Position numbers and translations under genes: made by a program. The notes beneath the pieces are model-generated. The model saw nothing but the letters and a program-made list of their open reading frames with translations. It made no database searches and was not told the DNA's origin. Below, piece by piece: positions 43,728 through 46,439 of a DNA stretch of 46,439 bases (its first letter is position 1; the number at the start of each line of letters is the position of its first letter). The DNA is from an uncultured SAR86 cluster bacterium (GTDB taxonomy: Bacteria > Pseudomonadota > Gammaproteobacteria > Magnimaribacterales > D2472), in the NCBI GenBank assembly GCA_902635645.1, contig CACPON010000008.1, positions 1 to 46,439 on the forward strand. The letters run 5' to 3'.

Positions 43728-44425
43728 CCTTTGATTTGTCAAAAATACAATTACCTGATCATGGCTTAATGCTTGATTTAGGCTGCGGTGAAGGTAGGCA
43801 TGTATTTGCGGTCATGGAGGCGTTTCCAAATATTCAATGTGTAGGTCTTGATCCTCATTTGGAATCTTTGGATAAATCATTAGAAGGATTAGAGTATTTT
43901 GAATCAATTTCTAATAATCAAACATCTTTTTTGAGCGGTTCAGCCTATGAGTTGCCTTTTAACGATAGTACATTTGATTTAATAATATGTTCTGAGGTAT
44001 TAGAACATCTTCACGAATATAGACATGCTATAGATGAGATTTTTCGGGTTTTAAAACCTGGAGGAAAGTTTCTTGCAAGTGTTCCAGCAGAATTCCCAGA
44101 AAAAATTTGTTGGATGTTGTCTAAAGAATATCAGAATCAACCTGGAGGACACTTAAGAATCTTCAAAAAGAAATCACTAATTAAAGATATTACAGAAAAG
44201 GGTTTTATTTTCGATGCATCTGAAAGATTCCATTCTATTCATTCTGCATACTGGTGGTTGAGATGTTTGTTCTGGAAAAGCCAAGATTCAAATTTTTTAG
44301 TAAGCTGGTATAAAAAATTCCTTGAATTACATATTCTTAAAAAACCTACATGGATAGATTTTATTGATAGATTGCTAAATCCAATTTTAGGTAAAAGCAT
44401 TTCTTTTTATTTTACAAAAAAATGA
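43721..44425 (+). CDS. Class I SAM-dependent methyltransferase (Methyltransf_11-like)
   Basis: LMLDLGCGEGRHVFAVMEAFP, DLIICSEVLEHLHEYRHAIDEIFRVLKPGGKFLASVP. Confidence 0.88.
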   Translation: MLTFDLSKIQLPDHGLMLDLGCGEGRHVFAVMEAFPNIQCVGLDPHLESLDKSLEGLEYFESISNNQTSFLSGSAYELPFNDSTFDLIICSEVLEHLHEYRHAIDEIFRVLKPGGKFLASVPAEFPEKICWMLSKEYQNQPGGHLRIFKKKSLIKDITEKGFIFDASERFHSIHSAYWWLRCLFWKSQDSNFLVSWYKKFLELHILKKPTWIDFIDRLLNPILGKSISFYFTKK

Positions 44426-45414
44426 ATTGGCTAGATTATAAAAAAAAATTTGAGCCATCCAAAAATTGGATTATTTCAAACCAATCATCAAGTGGTGCAA
44501 TTTTTTGGGATGAAAAGGGTAAATGTGACCCTTGGGATCATTGTGAGTGTTTAATAGCATTAGCAATATATGAAGAATGGGAATATTTTTGGAAAGGAGT
44601 AAATTGGTTTTTTACTAATCTTAACGAAGATGGACTAATTTATGCTGAATTTCAAAATGAAAAACCATCAAAACTTCACTATGAAAGCCATCATGCTCCA
44701 TACATCATTATGCCGCTTATACAAGCGAGCTTGATCGATAAAGAGCAAGATTACAAAAAAATTCTTACTAATGAACAACTTCTAAAGCTTGAAAATATTT
44801 TTGAAGTCCTTGATGATTTTAAAGATGAGGACGGTTATTTTTATTGGGCAAAAGATAGCAATGGGTATTCTGATAATTCATTAATTACTGCTTCAATGTC
44901 CATCTTCTTATCATTGGTTGCAAAAGATAAAAGCTTTCCTAAATTTAACACCGAGATGTGGCAAGAAAAATTTAATAGAGATGGTGTTGATAGATCTAGA
45001 TTCTCGATGGACTTTTATTATCCTTTTTTAGCTGGCATCAAAAATAATAAGAAAGAATTCTTAGACTTATTAGATAATTATTATGTAAAAGGACTTGGAG
45101 TTAAGTGTGTTGCTGAAGAGCCTTGGGTAACAATAGCAGAGAGTTCTGAATGTGTAATATCAGCATTAATTCATGACAATGAAAACATTGCAAAACAGAT
45201 ATTTAATGATATTCAGCAATTTCAAAATAAAGATGGAATTTTTCCAACAGGATATCAATATGATATGGAAATCTTTTGGCCAGAAGAGAATTCAACCTGG
45301 ACCAATGCTGCGGTAATTATTGCAGCTCATGCTTTATCTTTCTATGATTTAGGTTCTAATGACTCCTCTGTTAATGTCTTTCTAGAATTAAGAAATTTTT
45401 TCAATAGCAACTAA
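44422..45414 (+). CDS. Alpha/alpha-toroid (prenyltransferase/terpene-cyclase-fold-like) protein of unknown function
   Basis: Repeated helical toroid features (NWIISNQSSSGAIFWDEKGKCDPWDHCECLIALAI; EPWVTIAESSECVISALI; FQNKDGIFPTGY); 4-nt overlap with the upstream methyltransferase. Confidence 0.55.
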   Translation: MNWLDYKKKFEPSKNWIISNQSSSGAIFWDEKGKCDPWDHCECLIALAIYEEWEYFWKGVNWFFTNLNEDGLIYAEFQNEKPSKLHYESHHAPYIIMPLIQASLIDKEQDYKKILTNEQLLKLENIFEVLDDFKDEDGYFYWAKDSNGYSDNSLITASMSIFLSLVAKDKSFPKFNTEMWQEKFNRDGVDRSRFSMDFYYPFLAGIKNNKKEFLDLLDNYYVKGLGVKCVAEEPWVTIAESSECVISALIHDNENIAKQIFNDIQQFQNKDGIFPTGYQYDMEIFWPEENSTWTNAAVIIAAHALSFYDLGSNDSSVNVFLELRNFFNSN

Positions 45415-46002
45415 ACTTTTAACTCTCTTTACAAGTTTAAAATTTTCTCCTAGTGCTTTTTCATATATTTCTCTTGGAGCCTGGCCACCTTCAAATTCTG
45501 AGTCATAGATATCATGAATTGTAAGAATACCTCCAACCCTAATTTTTTCTTTCCATGATTCATAATCGGCTCTTGCTGACTCAAAAGTATGGCTACCATC
45601 AATGAATAAAAAATCTATTTCATTCTTTATTTTTTCTGATGCAGATTTAGAGGTCTCAACCATCACCTTGATATATTCATCTAATTGAAACCTAGATATA
45701 TTTTTTAATAAGCTAGGCAAAGTATCGACTCTTTCATTTTCATAATCATATTCCTCTGGATCAAAATATTCTTCTCCATACTGTTGCTCTTCAGATCCTC
45801 TATGATGATCAATTGTTACAAGATGGGTCTTATTTTCTTTGCATGCCTCAGCGATGTAGCAGGCTGATTTTCCACAGTAAGATCCAATTTCAACTGCAAA
45901 AGTTTTAATACAATATTTTTTAGCCATTTGATATAAAAGAATGCCTTCTTCGTGATCTAAAAAACCTTTAATAGAATTGAAATCTTTTAAATTTTCATGC
46001 AT
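45388..46002 (-). CDS. Class I SAM-dependent methyltransferase (Methyltransf_24-like)
   Basis: FAVEIGSYCGKSACYIAEACKENKTHLVTIDHH, DFLFIDGSHTFESARADYESWKEKIRVGGILTIHDI. Start is probably MHENLKDF at 46002, not 46095. Confidence 0.8.
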   Translation of the reverse strand: MHENLKDFNSIKGFLDHEEGILLYQMAKKYCIKTFAVEIGSYCGKSACYIAEACKENKTHLVTIDHHRGSEEQQYGEEYFDPEEYDYENERVDTLPSLLKNISRFQLDEYIKVMVETSKSASEKIKNEIDFLFIDGSHTFESARADYESWKEKIRVGGILTIHDIYDSEFEGGQAPREIYEKALGENFKLVKRVKSLVAIEKIS

Positions 46003-46439
46003 AAAAGTCTTTCTTACCAAGTGTTGATTTAAATCTTCGGTGTTGCCACAAATACTCATCAGGGTTTTTTCTAATTTTTTTCTCCATAAAATCATTTAAG
46101 CTTTGAGAAAAACTTAATCCATTTAGATGGCTTAGTTTCAGCTCCTCTATATCAAGAATGTATTTACCTGAATCAATATAAGAATTCATAAAATATGTTT
46201 TACAATCTGTCGAATTAATTATTTTTGAAGGCGCTGATATTGTTGCAGCAGGTTGGCCAAAAAAATTAATAATATCTGACTGATTTAACCCATAATCTTG
46301 ATCTGTTGCATAAAGAACAGTTTTACCTTTTTTAAGCCATCTTATAAATTTAATAGGATTATTTCTGTCACATGTATCTTTAACACTTTTCAATCTTCCT
46401 GTTTTTTGAACAGAATCAAATAAGTCTGAATTATGAACC
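45995..46439 (-). CDS. lpxL: Lipid A biosynthesis acyltransferase (LpxL/HtrB-like), C-terminal part, truncated by the window end
   Basis: LYATDQDYGLNQSDIINFFGQPAATISAPSKI and PDEYLWQHRRFKS; frame stays open to the window edge (VHNSDLFDSVQKTGRLKSVKDTC). Confidence 0.82.
   Translation of the reverse strand, partial: VHNSDLFDSVQKTGRLKSVKDTCDRNNPIKFIRWLKKGKTVLYATDQDYGLNQSDIINFFGQPAATISAPSKIINSTDCKTYFMNSYIDSGKYILDIEELKLSHLNGLSFSQSLNDFMEKKIRKNPDEYLWQHRRFKSTLGKKDFYA

Overview
The window is AT-rich, densely packed bacterial chromosome from a probable marine gammaproteobacterium. Gene content and streamlining suggest a SAR86-like lineage, but that assignment is inference only. I found no prophage, transposase or CRISPR array. 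Left to right it holds: the end of a GPH-type sugar transporter, a Gfo/Idh/MocA + aldo-keto reductase fusion and a GH3/PA14 glucosidase; a DUF2061-like gene; a betaine-homocysteine methyltransferase-family gene behind a leader that matches the SAM-II/SAM-V riboswitch core; hflX, doxX and a Fur-box-controlled TonB-dependent siderophore receptor; tRNA-Ala(TGC); divergent oxyR/katG; cysE; a fatty acid hydroxylase; a type II pantothenate kinase; a DUF305-LVIVD fusion; a BaxI_1 protein; a three-gene overlapping operon (di-iron ferritin-like protein, TIGR03805-like beta-helix protein, TIGR03806-like diheme cytochrome) under a 23-bp perfect palindrome; cobST without cobN; tesB; hemE-gltD-gltB-aroB-aroK-ponA with gltB in flipped orientation; slmA; algC; and an ilvE/glycosyltransferase/methyltransferase/toroid/lpxL surface-glycan region. 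The best leads are the SAM riboswitch candidate, the function-unknown three-gene redox operon and its operator, the orphan CobST pair, the GltD N-terminal extension beside the flipped gltB, a palindrome over the ilvE start region, and unannotated small ORFs next to hflX. All family calls come from reading motifs, with no database search.
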